NCBI GenBank assembly: GCA_026874595.1
Contig: CM049310.1
Coordinates: 39,313,558-39,377,557, forward strand
DNA: 64,000 bases
Origin: Sipunculus nudus
Lineage: Eukaryota > Annelida > Sipuncula > Golfingiida > Sipunculidae
Reading direction: 5' to 3'
The notes under the pieces are model-generated. The model saw only the letters and a list, made by a program, of their open reading frames with translations, was not told where the DNA came from and did no database searches. Each line of letters opens with the position of its first letter. Position 1 is the stretch's first letter. Shown here piece by piece: positions 11,553-25,025 of the stretch. The position numbers were made by a program, and so were the translations under genes.

Positions 11553-14511
11553 TCAAAATAATAATTAAGGTGGTTTTAAAGGCCACCTGGCATAATGGCT
11601 AGAGCCAACAAGCAAGCAAAACCATTTACGTTTTTGTGACCCCAGGTCAGGTAAACAAATAGGACCATGTGACCAAAGGCCTTTTGTTTTTACTTAGCCG
11701 AAATGGTTTCAAATTTGCTCATCGCCTAACGCTAATCCACTGCAGTCGTTCCGGTTCTCTTGTCCACCCTTGCCACCAGATATCATGTCGATACTCTTGT
11801 GAGGTCGAGTCTGCACAGTGTGATCTCTTTCGTGTAACCGCTGCTTTGTATAGCAAGGTTCTCATAGTGCAAAAAATTAAATCATACCAGTGAGAGTATA
11901 GTGTCAAATTGTACATCCAGCTCAATTTTCTTTTAACAGGCGGTACTAGCGGCAGCCTGTCACCCAACCGTATATTTTTAATTACCTGAAGACGACATTG
12001 AAGTGGCAGTACAAGATATAGGGTCCGGATCGATTCTAGTAATAGAAGCCCATTTCAAACAGTACTTTTTCATCTGTTTGTCGAACTGTCATTTTAATGA
12101 GGTAAGACAAAAAGCGACATTCTATTGGGAAAATTAATAAATATTACATTCATGTTGACATACATGTATTTATGCAGCAGTTAGAAATAACGAGGCTGAT
12201 TTTACTCGGAAAGCTTGTACCTCCTTCCGTCATGACGGGTTTCATTATTTAGCATATGGAACACGGCCATATAAGCCTCTGATATGAAGTACTACCTAAC
12301 AGCAAATAGCATATATTTTGCTCTAAGCCTTAGATTAAGGGTTGTGTTATGACTTTTATCATGACTCGCAGACCCCTATCAGTTTATTTTAAACTTAATG
12401 TCATGTTGTCAAGCCTAAAGCGACAACCGTTCTCGATGGTCTGACAATACCGAGACACCCGCTCTCGTTAGTCCGGTTCTTGGCCCTGTGACAGACACGG
12501 TTTGTATAAAGAAATGTAATTTTTATAAGGCCGAGGCGAAGTGAATGACTCGGACTCGTTAGAGCAGAAACGATATATTGCGAAAGGGACGGACAAGCGT
12601 CCCATCAGCTTGCGACATGTTTTGGCGATGATAAAGACTATTTGCATCATACTATACGGACATACATTCTTGCCTTCATCAGGTTTGTTGCGTTTTATTC
12701 ATTTGATTGACTGACATTCATTTCCTATAGCATACGAAATGCAAAATCTTTTTGAAACTCTCTGACAAGTACACAGTAGAACCTGAATAATTATTCATGA
12801 TATAGCAAGAGTATGCTCGTGAACCAATATCCAACTGGGAATCTTCAGAAGAGTGATCCTTAAGCAGTGATACACAGCACGCTCAGTTTCATACACGCAG
12901 ACATTTTTCTCAGCAATTGGTTCATTAAACCAGCCAGACACCCCAAATTTTTTAAACATTTTGTCATTAAAATATATTCATAGGTCTTTGTAGTTTTCAT
13001 TGATTCTAAACTTTAAGAGCTAATATGTAGACTCAGAAATAGTCAGCATGGGGAGGAAGACCCATTGACAGTTTCTAAAAATAACCAATAAAAATATAGC
13101 TTTTGTGTGTGAAAGAAAAACCAAAAGCCGGTACAAACGGGGCCCGGACCGGCCAAGAATTTGCTTTAGGACCCCAAAATGTGGAAGTCTTATTTTTTTA
13201 TTATTTATTTTATTGCATGGATTCGGGCCCAGGAGTTTCCGAAGGTACAAAACAATGTATGAACAAAAAAACAAACAAAAAAACAGGAAATCTCATTTGT
13301 CTTAAATTGTGTGAGTTAGCTTGTGTATATAGGTTTGAATCCGGTGGGCATAATGACCTAATAAAAAATTTGAAAATATGGAAAATTTTTAAATTAGATT
13401 AGAAACCATTGATTATTTCATATATACTGGCTTGGTAGACTTTTCGGACTGATATTAAAGTAAGCGGTACGACAAATGTCCGTGAAAGAAATTATCCTAT
13501 AAATCATATTTAATTGCAATTATCTTTCTGGGCACGGAAAGCGTACAGTCTTTTCCTTTGATCTTTTAATTTGAATATATTAATTTTATCTTATAAAAAT
13601 AAATATTGATATAATATATAATAATATTATACTATATATATAATGTTATATTTACAACTTAAATGTTAATATCACATTTATGTTAGACGAATACCTAATG
13701 ACATGGAGTTTATCATGATTTATCATGGAGAAATTACATGGATGAAAACATATTTAAAATACATAATCTAAAATACAGAAAAAGGTCAGTCCTATTTATA
13801 CCTCCCCTATAATGCATTGTCTGTTAACCTTCCATATGTAACATTGCTTCGGCCAATCAAATAAAAATTTGAATGAACCCATATAACTGAAGGGACATGG
13901 CCCAGAAGGGTGGGGGGGATGGCAGGAACCTTCTTGTACCGCCTCAAACTTTTCCTCTCGGAGGCCTGGGTCCAGTGGGTTGACCTGTTGAAGCAGTCCA
14001 GGCAATTTTATAGATACTACATACCTTTTCATTTAATTTGAGAAAATATTAAACACAACCGATAATCACACACAGCAGACCAATATTATGCATGTCTTCA
14101 TACACAATGTATGTAATATACTGTCATCAGTGAATCTGAATCACAGTGGTCAACCATCTATTATTCCTTGTCTTTTCGGAAAAAATATTGTTAGGAAATG
14201 AAATTCCAGTGGTCAAAATATGGAGGCAGGTTGATCTTTCGATATTGTTTTTTGCAAACATATTATAACATGTTTTATTATGTGTATCTATTAAGCGTAC
14301 AGGGGTAACCATGCAGGATTTTTTTCTGAGTGGGTCGTGATCATAATATTTTGGACCTTTTTCAAGGGCGGGCGCAGGATTTTAGCCAAAGGGAAGGGGG
14401 GTGGGGGGGGGGGGGGGCTCACATGTTAAAACGAGAAGTATCAGAAAGCTGGAAGCCCCTCCCAAGGTAATTGGGTTAAAAAATTTGCATTATCTTTGGA
14501 CAAGTTTAAGC
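11553..14511. other. Intergenic, no gene seen
   Basis: About 3 kb of AT-rich DNA. An acceptor-like CAATTTTCTTTTAACAG at about 11940 leads into nothing recognisable. A short G run lies near 13912, and 14345-14416 resembles one end of a GGGCGG/poly-G MITE. I found no supported gene. Confidence 0.4.
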
Positions 14512-15008
14512 TCAATGTAAATTAGGGTTACCAGCGATCAGGGAATTGTTTTCAAGGTCAGGGAAAAGTCAGGGAATTCTTTGATATTTCGGGAAGTCAG
14601 GGAATTTTTAATGGCTGTGGCGATCGCATTTGGTTATCATGTTTTAATTAAGAGATGGGCATCTCTCATAAAATTGTTGTAAGTTTGAAGGATTTTCTCT
14701 TGTTTTCTTTAAATTTTTGTACAAAAATCTAAGTTTGATGATGTACAGCATGGAAACACAACATTTTACACCAACAATTAATGATGGACCGATTCTGTTC
14801 ATGAGCAATAATATAAAGAATGCAGGATCTGATGTATGATTCTGATATTCCATACATTTTTCCATTGAAGCTTTCGCTGTAAAATGACGTTTTTGAAACT
14901 AAATTAACAATTTTGCGATGATTTATACTTGAAAACCAACTGAAAGTCAGGGAAAAGTCAAGGAATTTTGTCAGAGTTGGCTGTTGGCAACCCTATTATT
15001 TACATTGA
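14512..15008. mobile_element. TIR element with repeated CAGGGAA motifs
   Basis: TCAATGTAAAT.TAGGGTTACCAGC at the left is inverted at the right as GCTGTTGGCAACCCTATTATTTACATTGA, an imperfect TIR of about 25 bases. Subterminal copies of GTCAGGGAA(AAGTCAGGGAA) lie at both ends in the same orientation. No transposase frame, so it is non-autonomous. TAGGG-type ends suggest hAT, but I could not fix a target duplication. Confidence 0.6.
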
Positions 15009-15271
15009 TACATGTCTTATATATTACTTATTTTCTCATTTCTCATGAAACATTTTCATGTTGCCCAATTGGCATTTTATGTAAAATGTTATTCACGCGA
15101 CCACCCCTGTAGATTTAATAGTCGAAAGTTGACAGATTAATAAATAATAACATCTTTAAAGTTTTGTTGTCTGTAGCTCAAAGATAAACATTATAAACAT
15201 GTAATATCGGTATACGCGTGGGTTTAAAGATTTATCGTGTTCCTCATATATATACACATGTTTGCCATGGA

Positions 15272-15330
<59 letters not shown>

Positions 15331-16526
15331 TTCGATTGTATGCAAAACAATATTGATTGGCCTTTGATTTTCTTTTAGTAAAATAAGTTAGCAGGGACAA
15401 TGGTTCGCCAACTACCCGCAGTTTTTGCTGTTGACATATTAATGTGTTGTCATGTAATTCTTTTGAAAGATAATTTTTTTACATTTCATATGAGGATAAT
15501 TTAGCAATAAACAGGTAAAAAATCATTAGCCAAATCATATTTTTATTAAGTCACAACGATGTGTTGAAAGGGTGTTCGTAAACTAACTCCAGCCCTGCCA
15601 CAGGCCTGTCAATCAGTGTGCCCCAAGCCATCACCTGGGTCAGTCGATTAATAGCTCTATAAACAGTGATTGATGAAAAGTCCAGCTCACTGAACAAGTC
15701 TGCTACTTTAAAAGGTGTGATTGTAGTCTGATTTGAGAGGATTATAGATAGAGAAGAATGGAATTTATATTTAGGCCATATTGCTTGTCCGAGTTAGCTT
15801 GTTAAGATATATTTTGGGTTTTAGTATTTATTCTGTGTTTAAGTGTTAGTTCTATCATGTTTATCACATTTATACTGATTCTCCCGCTTTAGGCTTACAC
15901 ATCGTCGATTTCCCCGCGATGTGTCCAAATATGCTGTTCCGATGTATTCCTGATGCCAAGTAGATGTAACCCCGATATGTCCTGGAGTGACTCCGACACT
16001 AAACATTTTTGAAAATGTTAAAAAATATCCAGATGTCGACCCGATATGTCCCGAAGTGTCCAAAAGGTTAAGCTAATGTTACTCCATGTTAAGTCGATGT
16101 CATGTCGGGGGCGACATCGGCGATGACAAACTTGTATATAACTACGTATAAGTAATATGCAATGTCTTGCAATAACCACGCTTGGCTCGATTGGCTATGA
16201 CATTGACATGGGAAAAAAACTGGCTAGGACTCGTACCTGACCTAGTTATGCTGTGGACTTTGCCTCGAACAGGAAGTGCGCCAAAAAAATCAACTGATGT
16301 TCAACTGCTTCGCCGCTTCAGTTTCTAGTGTATTTTAGTAGCCAATGAGGATTATGTTGCTAATTTGTTCTCTTGCATTGATTTCTTAAAAAGAAATCTT
16401 AGAGATTTTGAAAAATTACTATTTTGTGTAGATTACATGTACCATTTATTGAATTGAATTGAATTTTGTATTTTTCCTGATAAGCATGCACATTTCCACG
16501 CAAATTGTATCCCAACCGATAATAAA
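15009..16526. other. Intergenic, short degenerate repeats
   Basis: Contains a (TA)n run at 15275-15327. At 15895-16130 there are loose repeats of a CCCGATGTGTCC-like motif and its variants, ending GTCGGGGGCGACATCGGCGA. No gene seen. Confidence 0.4.
15275..15327. repeat. (TA)n microsatellite
   Basis: About 53 bases of uninterrupted TA repeat. Confidence 0.9.
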
Positions 16527-18150
16527 CAACTGGCCCATAGGCCATGACGCTCAGCGAAATTTGACGAACGGGCGATGGATGTATTAATTATTATATTATT
16601 TTATGTTATGATATGTGGAAAATATTTGTTAAAGATAGAATGACTTCCAGAGTGCTCAGAGTCAGTCGTTTTGCCCATAGGCCTTAGGAAATATGATACA
16701 GTGACCTTATATAGGGTTTCCAAGAAGATTTTACCAAGAACTCCCTAGATGCTAAGTTCTATGTATATTGCTACGACTTGCACACATCTAACTTATAGGA
16801 TGCTAAATGCTCACATAATATGGGTCACAGTGACCTTATTTAGGCTTTCCAAGAAGATTTGACAGGACTCTCCCTCGATCTTAATAAAATTATAAGTTTC
16901 TAGGTCCAACTGTTAATATTTGTGCCAAAATGCCAAAAATAATTATGTCTAGTGGTGGGCCGATCATCGAGTTTTATCGAAAGTCAGTCGGTTTGCTGCC
17001 ACTTTCAGGCACTCTATTACCAAAGGCAACTATCGATTACAACATCATACTGATTGTTTTCTTTCCAGAATGCCTTTATGTTATAGGCAAAAATTATTCT
17101 TCCATTTTTTACCACATTCCGCGCTTCATATGATGAGTTTGCGTTCCCAAATAACCTCCGTATGTAACTGAGTATGACACGGTAGATGCGAGAACGGAGG
17201 ACTTTTTAAACTTATTATCTGTGAACTCGCAGGGAGCTGCAGATTTAGCGGAGAAATTTCTAACGAGATGTACATTGCAAAATATGGGCGGGATGGCGTT
17301 AAAAAATTCCATGAATTCTCAAGGTCTAAGCCCATATTTTCTTAGAAATAATATATTCAACCGATGCCAGGTGCATCTGTTTAGGCAGTCCGTTAAAAAA
17401 TTCTTTGTTGGAGCTAACCCGGCCGGTCGAGTATTTGGATTTTGGTTGGATTTTTTGGGGGCTAGTCTCAATTATTTTTTTTGGTATGATCTGCCCCCAG
17501 CGTACCTGGGCCCGTAAAATCTGCCTTCATGTGCTGGAAAAAAGGCCCCTCTATAGGCCTAACATTCTTAGATGCTCTTAACTCCCATATAGAAAGATAT
17601 TACCCGACGTTGCCGATCGTTTAATTTGATCCTTAAAATTAGTCTGATTGTATCTTTAGGAAGGATTGTTACACTCGTGCGCGAGAGGAGAATACCTGCC
17701 GGGGAAACGCATGTAGAGTTTCACAGATAATTGCATATTTCTTTGATAATTGCATATATTTGTCTGAACCGTTTAATAATCGATCATTCTTCGGTTTGCT
17801 CAAACCGATGGTCGATTACGAAAAAGGAACCGACTCCCACCACTAATTATGTCTTTTGCCTATCTCACAGAATAGGTGATCTTTTCCCTATAGCTCCACA
17901 GTGACCTAATTTCATGTTTCAACGGACCTTTACGCAGGACCTCCGTTAAGATTACATTAGAAGATTCTAGGCCCAACGGATACAATCTGTGCCCTGTCTG
18001 GGTGTTCTAAATCATGCATGTCTTCGGCCTGTAGGTCCCAGAATATAGAACACCATGACCTAATTTCATTTTTCCAAAGAGATTTGCCTGGAACCTCCCT
18101 CTGTTGCGTTTGGAGATTCTAAACCCAAACAGATAAAGTTTTTGCTCGTA
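16527..18150 (+). repeat. Interspersed repeat of the 10390 family, interrupted copy
   Basis: It starts ACAACTGGCCCATAGGCCAT followed by GACGCTCAGC, then carries units with CACAGTGACCTTAT.TAGG and TTTCCAAGAAGATTT. It is split by the hAT-like element at 16950-17845 and resumes with CACAGTGACCTAATTTCATG. The TCAGCTGA 3' end is missing or diverged, so the right limit is approximate. Confidence 0.55.
16950..17845. mobile_element. hAT-like element with 8-bp target duplication
   Basis: The ends are TAGTGGTGGGCCGA and (inverted) GACTCCCACCACTA. The 8 bases before it (16942-16949) and after it (17846-17853) are both ATTATGTC. TAG-type ends plus 8-bp duplications are the hAT hallmark. It is 896 bp with no recognisable transposase. 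GATCATCGA/CGATCATTC motifs lie inside both ends. Confidence 0.85.
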
Positions 18151-18589
18151 TGACATTCAACGCGCTAAAAACATATTTTAGACACAAAGGTTGCAGATAA
18201 TTAAACCAGGTAAAAATCTTACCCTCTCAGAGATTGTGTGAAGAAGTGTAAAATTTTGTTTTTCGATATTCTATTTTCTCAAACAATACATATATACATT
18301 CTTTAAACTGGCGCAATAACTAGGAAAACTAGCTACTTGTGACCAATGGTTTGCCCAGGCTGTTCTCATGCTTTTCTGTATATCGTGTTCAACAGTTGTG
18401 CATGAAATGTGGCTTAAACCCCCCCCCCCCCCCCCCCCCCCCGCGCAAGAAGGCAAAACCAAGCTTGCCTAGGTCACAGGTCCAATGTTGTTGATCAAAA
18501 TACAAAGCCTCAGTTTCTCCTTGTTTTGCCTATGCATAGAGTTAGAACTACTTAGCTTCAGGGGTAAGAATCACTGCATGACGATTGGT
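18151..18589. other. Intergenic with C run
   Basis: A run of about 22 C lies at 18420-18442. No gene or clear repeat border seen. Confidence 0.4.
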
Positions 18590-18777
18590 CAGGTGCGGAT
18601 CCAGGGGAGGGGGTCTAGACCCCTCCACCCCGCCCCCCCCCCCCCCCCACGCTCTCAACCATCAATATTCTTTGGATCAATTTTAAACCATGACAGGTTA
18701 ATTTCTCGGAATAATCACCCATGAGACCCATTGACCCCCCCCCCCCCCCCCCGCAAAAATTCCCGGATCCGCGCCTG
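18590..18777. mobile_element. CAGGxGCGGATCC MITE, TTGGT duplication
   Basis: Ends CAGGTGCGGATCCAGG and (inverted) CCCGGATCCGCGCCTG, flanked by TTGGT on both sides (18585-18589, 18778-18782). The inside has two C runs. Similar elements with 5-bp duplications lie at 24191, 31881 and 38991, so this is one family. Confidence 0.75.
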
Positions 18778-18782
18778 TTGGT

Positions 18783-20991
18783 AATGTGTCTATTCGATCA
18801 AATTATTATGATGTATTTTAAATCAGTGATGTTTGAGTATAGAAAAGATATATTTTATTCAGTTTCCTGGAGATAGTATGTTGACGTTCTGAGTGTCACT
18901 TAAATTAGATAAACCACGACGGAATTCAACCCCACACACTGACCTTATCTGAACCAATTACAGAACCGGTATCTAATACTGCCGTGCCCCATGCATAACG
19001 CAACATGACCTATGCATGAGCAGCAGTACGCTCCCGAGGCAGCGGATATCTTGCGCTTCTTGAGAAACAAATGATTTTCACGCTGCCGGCTTTGACCGTT
19101 TTATGATATATTTAGACACCAGGTGGCGGTTCGTTGTCCGCTGAAATAAACGTGCGTATGATGTGACAAGCAGCCAATCAGATGCCAATAAACAAACACT
19201 CGACAGGCATCCTGGCTCCGCCCATTGCTGCGCTTCAAGCGCCGCTTGATGAGTTTCCGGTCGAATTTAAATTGCTCCCTCTGCATTCTCGCATCATCGA
19301 CCGATTCGATTATGACATTATGACTGTGTTAACGTAGCCAAGTATCTGTTGTCTGCAGAACTGAAACAAGCCAGCGAGGTGTGCACGCAGCCTTTGTTGT
19401 TACGTTTCGTTTGAATTACATCTCACCGGCCGAGCATCCTATGTGCCCAAGGCCCCAAGCAAACCACGTCAGGGGTAATTCTCTCTGAGCCTGTGGCCTG
19501 TTCAGACGGTTACGCGGGGCGATGAGCTGTCACTCAAAACGAAATAAACATGATTGGCTCCGTTTATTCCTCGCTTGGTTTTGGCTTCCAGCACAAGGTC
19601 TCATCTGATTGGACAAAAATACAGTGCTCCCCTCTGGTGTAGCAATTCAGAATACAAGGTCATAATAAACAGCGCCTTACGATATAGGTAGTGGCCCTAT
19701 AGGTAAAGCGCTGTGTAAAGAGCGTAGAGCAGCAGCTTCCAATGAGGATTTTTTTTGGTCCAACATAGCTATTAGAGGGTGTCATCCTATACTGTTACTT
19801 AATTGAAACAGTTTTAACTAGGACCTGCGCCTTACAAATACAAATACGACTGTTGCGCCCCCTCTATACACGCCCCGGTTTTCACAACGAGTGCCACCAG
19901 CTTGGAGCGGATGGCTGAGTTTCAGAATTGCTGGACTTGGGATAGATTTACGTCATCCAGTTGGCAAGGTCTTTAGACTCATTGCTGGTACTTGATCAAT
20001 GCTTTTTCATTTATGTCATTGTAAAGTTCCTTTGGAAAAAAATGTGGACCTTTTGTACGACCCTCCCGCCCCCCCCCCCCCCCTTTGCATACACTCATGG
20101 TGTGTACCCCTTCCTACTGATGATATTTTTTATTATAAATTTTATAATTTTGATACAGTGTTAAATAATATGTAACATTGCAGAATACCATGTAATTAAA
20201 CATATTTACCTAGTAAAGAATAGTGTGCAATATAAAAAAAACAGTGCATGCATGTTGAGAAGTGTATGGTCGGTTGCATGCCTGTAAACGTGGGAAACAA
20301 AACGCCCGCTGCCAAAATGTGTCAACAGGATGAGTGTGGGGAAACAAAAAAAATATATGAGAAGATCCTACCCTAGCACTTCAATGGCATTTAGGAGCTC
20401 AGGGTTTCCATGAACGACGCTTAGATAATTTGGATTTGACAGCCAGTAGTGTTTTGACATCAATATGTCACATAACCAATTGAGGCTTGAACATTATAAA
20501 GGTATCATTCTGCAACAATTACTGATGCTTGAAAATTTTTATTAACCGAGCTTTTTACTCAGGTCTATACTCTATGTCAGTTTGGAGTCTGGTATCAATA
20601 TTGTTATAAGGGACAGGCGGGGAATTACGCGGCGGGAGCGACCTCTGGTGGAGATTGACTGTCAACACCAACTTTTCAGGACGTATTAAGACAACATCTA
20701 TTGACAGGTTGTATTTATATCTAAATACAATCCATTACGGCATACATACATTAGCCACTAGTGGCGCGCGATATTATCGATATATCGGTTATATGGACAT
20801 TGCGTAATGATACAGTTTTCAGATATTCGATATTGTGTTAAAGTGCCTAAAACTGATTTTTTGGTAGTAAAAATAATGTCTGTTACAAATTTAGACATCT
20901 AAATGGGTTGAGATTAATGAAAGGCATTAAACGATGTCTTCAAACATTTAGTATAGGCAATTTTCAAGTAGGGCTATGGTATCCAAAGATA

Positions 20992-20996
<5 letters not shown>
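18783..20996. other. Intergenic, moderately GC-rich island at 19.0-19.6 kb
   Basis: AGTACGCTCCCGAGGCAGCG and GCGCTTCTTGAGAA near 19029-19071 recur inverted at about 32147-32195, so part of it is an interspersed repeat. The GC-richer part has no convincing exon. There is a C run near 20071. Confidence 0.4.

Positions 20997-21058
<62 letters not shown>
20997..21058. repeat. (TA)n microsatellite
   Basis: A run of about 62 bases of TA. Confidence 0.9.
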
Positions 21059-21061
<3 letters not shown>

Positions 21062-21197
21062 ACAGGCGCTTGAATTGCTTTAAGTGTAGATTTCGGACAA
21101 ATTTGTTACATTTCTCGGTCATTTCCTTATAACTATTACTTATCGGACATTTTCCTAGCGTGTGTCACACAATATGGTCAATCTCTTTATTATTTAA

Positions 21198-21704
21198 GGG
21201 GCCTTTACACAGAATGACGACCTTTGTGCCTCCTGTGTGCGACCACAAAATGTACCAGGTCGTCGTTGGAGGCTCAAAGAAGGCAGAATGGTCGCCTGGG
21301 TCGTTCAAAGGTGGTACACAGGAGGTTCAGACGTCGCCGTGGACGCCATGGTCGCCGTGAATTTTTGAACATGCTAAAAACAGTCGCACAAAGGTCGCCG
21401 AGGAGGTTGGTTGCTCAAAGGTGGCCCAAGGGAGGCAAAAGGGAGGCACAGGCATTGCCGTGGTTGTAGAATGGAGGCAGAGTGGTCGCGCTGGTGGCAC
21501 AGGGTAAGCAGAGGGAAGGCAGGCATGAAAATGCCCTAATGCTGCATTTTGGGAGGTTCAAGGGAAGCACAAGTATCGCTGAAACATATATGGAGCATTT
21601 ACACAGAAACAGGATTTTCTGGGGTTAGGCGACCATTGAGCGTCCTGGTCATTTTTTGATTGCTCCAAGGTGGCACAAAGGTGGCAGCCCTGTGTAAAGG
21701 GGCC
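21198..21704. mobile_element. 507-bp TIR element with GGxxCCTTTACACAG ends
   Basis: GGGGCCTTTACACAG at the left is inverted at the right as CTGTGTAAAGGGGCC. Internal sequence is rich in AGGTCGCC, GGTGGCACA and AGGTTC motifs repeated loosely. Two overlapping frames are open because of that composition, not because of a gene. Target duplication uncertain (TTATTTA against TTACTTA). Confidence 0.65.
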
Positions 21705-21840
21705 ATTACTTATTGGAAGTGCTTATTGCCACTCCCCCGGCACACCCCTTAAAAGTTCCCAATCCCCATGTTAGATGGAACAGATGGGCGTTTGTTTGAG
21801 CAGATATTCAATTACAGCAGCTCTGTAGGATAACATTGAC

Positions 21841-21842
<2 letters not shown>

Positions 21843-21901
<59 letters not shown>

Positions 21902-21911
21902 CACACACACA
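21843..21911. repeat. (TA)n(AC)n microsatellite
   Basis: TA repeat of about 48 bases, then a short GTATATATATACACACACAC tail. Confidence 0.88.
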
Positions 21912-23879
21912 ATAAAAATGAATTATTGGACCTACCTTTGAGATGCATATCTATCTTATCAGTAAAGCGACAGTGGACTTATAGCATCATATGTCACATT
22001 TACAGTTTTAATTTTTCTTTCAATCAAAGTTCTAGTAATTTTTCACCTATTTTGACACCACAGTAACATCACTGAAAATGTTCAAGATGAAATCAGTGGT
22101 ATGGTAAATTACTGAAACAACCTACCAGGATACAGGTGCCAGTCCAGTTTAACTGTTTGAGCCAAGAGCTGATGGCACCAGTCTGAGCATATGGACACAA
22201 AACCAGAGCTCACTAATGAGGTGCTAACAGTACTGATGAGGACTCTCTGCCAGTTAACAAGTAATGTTAGTTCTCATGTTCCACATATAATTTTCAAGAT
22301 GATTAAACATTAACTAGACCGACAAAATTTATTTAGCACTGCAGAAAAATATAAATTTAAATATCTTTGAATTTTTTTGGCACATATAATTATAAATGTT
22401 ATATAAATGTCAGCGGTTATTCTGCAAATTATAAATGTTAAAAACTTTAATGTTAAATGCATTAAAATGAAATGCATTTCAATATAAAAACTGAAAAATT
22501 TGATTGTTTAAAGAACTTGGTTCTATAAATGTGTAACTGTCTGACCCTATTCCGTCTATGGAACTAAATGAGAGAGGATTTGTAAAGAAAAGCAATTATC
22601 CAACTCACTTTATCCCTGGAAAGAATGAGCACCAAGTTTTGGTCACTTTAACTGCCAAAATACTCAAGACTGTACCAGCTTTTATCATAAGGGGGAGTGG
22701 AAATAAGCATCTCTAATTACTACTCCCCCTAGGGGGAGTGGAAATAAGGAATGCTTATTTCCACTCCCGAGGAGTAGAAATAAGGCCTGCCTTACTTAAT
22801 ATTTGGGATTAGGCAGTCAAGATGCCTCGTCATCATGTCACATCGGTTTTGGGCTAAATGTGGCGTACGTGCGTGATTGGCTGGACCGTTGTTACATCAA
22901 CGGTGCCACCATCTGAAGACTCCATTAGTAAACCTATTAACCAATCAGAAAGCGTGTCCTCGGTTGCTATGCCATGGGTGTCGTCTTTTCGTAACAGAAT
23001 GAGACATGCTCAACTTTAGTACCTGCTGACGGCATATTATTTTGGCTAATTGTGCAAGGAATCGTTGTCACTAGAAAAAAAAGACCTGGAAAGATTAATA
23101 ACTTCCTGTAAAAATGCTATAATTGAATACAATGAAAATATCACAATACGTATCGCAATACGCTACATATCGCAATATATTGCAATACGAATTTTGTAAT
23201 CGATACACAGCCATATTAGCCACTAATACTGTGGCCTTGTCTTCTGTTCAATACTCAAAGCCACGAAGAACAATAACCACGATAATTTTTTGGTGCCAAC
23301 AACTACTGCTACTATCTAGTGGACAATGTCGCAACTCATACGAGTCACAACATTGACGAAGACAGCAGCAACTTTTGCTTGGCTAATGAGAAAAAAAAAT
23401 GTAATATGAGAATCTGCAGTATACATATAGATATGTATATCTGCAACCGCATGGGAAGTACAGAACATCTTATAGCATTCCATTAGCCTCACACGTGATT
23501 TGCTCTGTGCGCTTGCGTCGCTCTGTTATTTGCCACATAAACAGGGACAGCGAGCTGTTCTGACCAAATCTCAGGACTAGGTAAGCTTGCCTTGGTTTTA
23601 TCTCTGCAAGCCGACATACTTCCCACTACTTTGACATAATATTTCTGTAAATTAAGTCTAAAACGATTATATTCAAGCGGCACGTTGGTATTTACTGTCA
23701 CTAAATCAGTGCTGCAAGTAAAAGTCAAATTCAAGTGATACACAGCATTTGTTTTTAGTCAGGTTGTAACCACTGTGTGGCTGTAACCAGGATAAAACCA
23801 TGAATGTACTGTCCTCTTCCGAACATGTTCCTGATATTGTTCGCACAAAAAAATATAAGAACAGGATCATTGTTCACAT
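21912..23879. other. Intergenic with a strong local hairpin
   Basis: AT-rich. At 22691-22785 the motif GGGAGTGGAAATAAG occurs directly twice, in variant form a third time, and once inverted. No gene is supported; an 84-codon frame on the minus strand near 23.5-23.7 kb has no recognisable content. Confidence 0.45.
22734..22768. repeat. Perfect 15-bp stem hairpin
   Basis: GGGAGTGGAAATAAG (22734-22748) and its exact inverse (22754-22768) enclose a GAATG loop. Confidence 0.8.
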
Positions 23880-24190
23880 ACACAGATTTCTGGATTTTGC
23901 CAATCTAGATTGTTTGTGGATCATTTCTGGTTTTTGCCAATCCAGCTATCATATGGATCTTATTAGGTTTTTGTCAGGCTAAACTTGCTTATGGATCTTT
24001 AATACTGTTTTTTTTAAAGTTGTTACGTTGCTGTTTGCAACCTAATGAACAGAACACGTTCTCACATTTATTACATTTAATTCAGTTTTACATATACGTC
24101 TAGGCAGGAGCCCGATACACTTAAGAATGCCTGTGCATCACACCCTGTAGACCGATTGCGTCGAGACGCTACCTGAATTACAAAACTGAG

Positions 24191-24388
24191 CAGGGGCGGA
24201 TACAGGATTTAGGAAAAGGGATGGGGGAGGGACTAATGATTATCCTGAAAAAAGGTCATCAGGTCCGGAAAAGGGGGGTCCAGGCCGCAAAATTTCGTCT
24301 AAAACCCTTTAAGAAAGGTTGCTTCGGGTAAAAAAAAGGGGGGTGGTCCGGAACCCTGGACCACCCCCCCCCCCTGGATCCGCTTCTG
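24191..24388. mobile_element. CAGGGGCGGATxC MITE
   Basis: Ends CAGGGGCGGATACAGGATTT and (inverted) CCTGGATCCGCTTCTG. The flanks are CTGAG and ATGAG, a 4/5 match to a 5-bp duplication. An internal C run lies near 24363. Confidence 0.65.
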
Positions 24389-24689
24389 ATGAGGCTGGAG
24401 CAGTCCTGCATGTGTGGTGCATCCAACCCGTGGACGGGGTGCTGCCTCGGTCAGCTTGGCCACCAGATGTTTGACACGTCGCCCAATTAATCATCAATAC
24501 AGTAACGTATCGCGTATTGGTGGTTTTTGTCAACAGACAACAGAGCTTTCTTATGGATCTTAACCGGTTTTTGTCAATTGAACTTGCTTATGGATCTTAT
24601 GAGTTTTGTCAATCTAGCTTGCTCATGGATCTTTTCTGGGTTTTGTCAAACTAAACTTGCTTGTGGATCATTTTCTTTTCTCAATCTAG

Positions 24690-25025
24690 TAGAGGTGCGG
24701 ATCGGACCAGACCATCCCAAAACTTACACTTTATATATACTAATTATACTTTTGCAGCTGCCATTGCTTTAAATAAATTTTCTGAGCTACAGTCTTTCTT
24801 TGAGAGGTTAATTACACCCTGTTCATAACCAGATTTGTGTAGAAATTATGTAGAAATTAAATCCATCTATTTAAATCATTTGTTCAGCGTAGCTCTTTAC
24901 AAATCAGGTAGAGCTGTCCGGACCGGTTCGGTCCAGGGATAAGCGGTCCGGTATTTTGTCCTAACTGTCCGGTCCGGCCCAAAATTGTTGACCGAACTGG
25001 CGAAGCGGTCCGGTCCGCACCTCTA
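24690..25025. mobile_element. hAT-like MITE with CAATCTAG duplication
   Basis: 336 bp bounded by TAGAGGTGCGGATCGG and (inverted) CCGGTCCGCACCTCTA, with a perfect 8-bp duplication CAATCTAG at 24682-24689 and 25026-25033. CAATCTAG is part of the surrounding 36-bp repeat, so the insertion is later than the array. Inside are several CGGTCCGG motifs. No coding frame. Confidence 0.9.

Noticed and set aside
17221-17517. 98-codon frame inside the hAT-like element as a transposase remnant
   Set aside because: No hAT dimerisation or catalytic motif can be seen; the element is short and looks non-autonomous.
23489-23743. 84-codon minus-strand frame as a gene
   Set aside because: No recognisable domain, splice context or homologous copy in the window.
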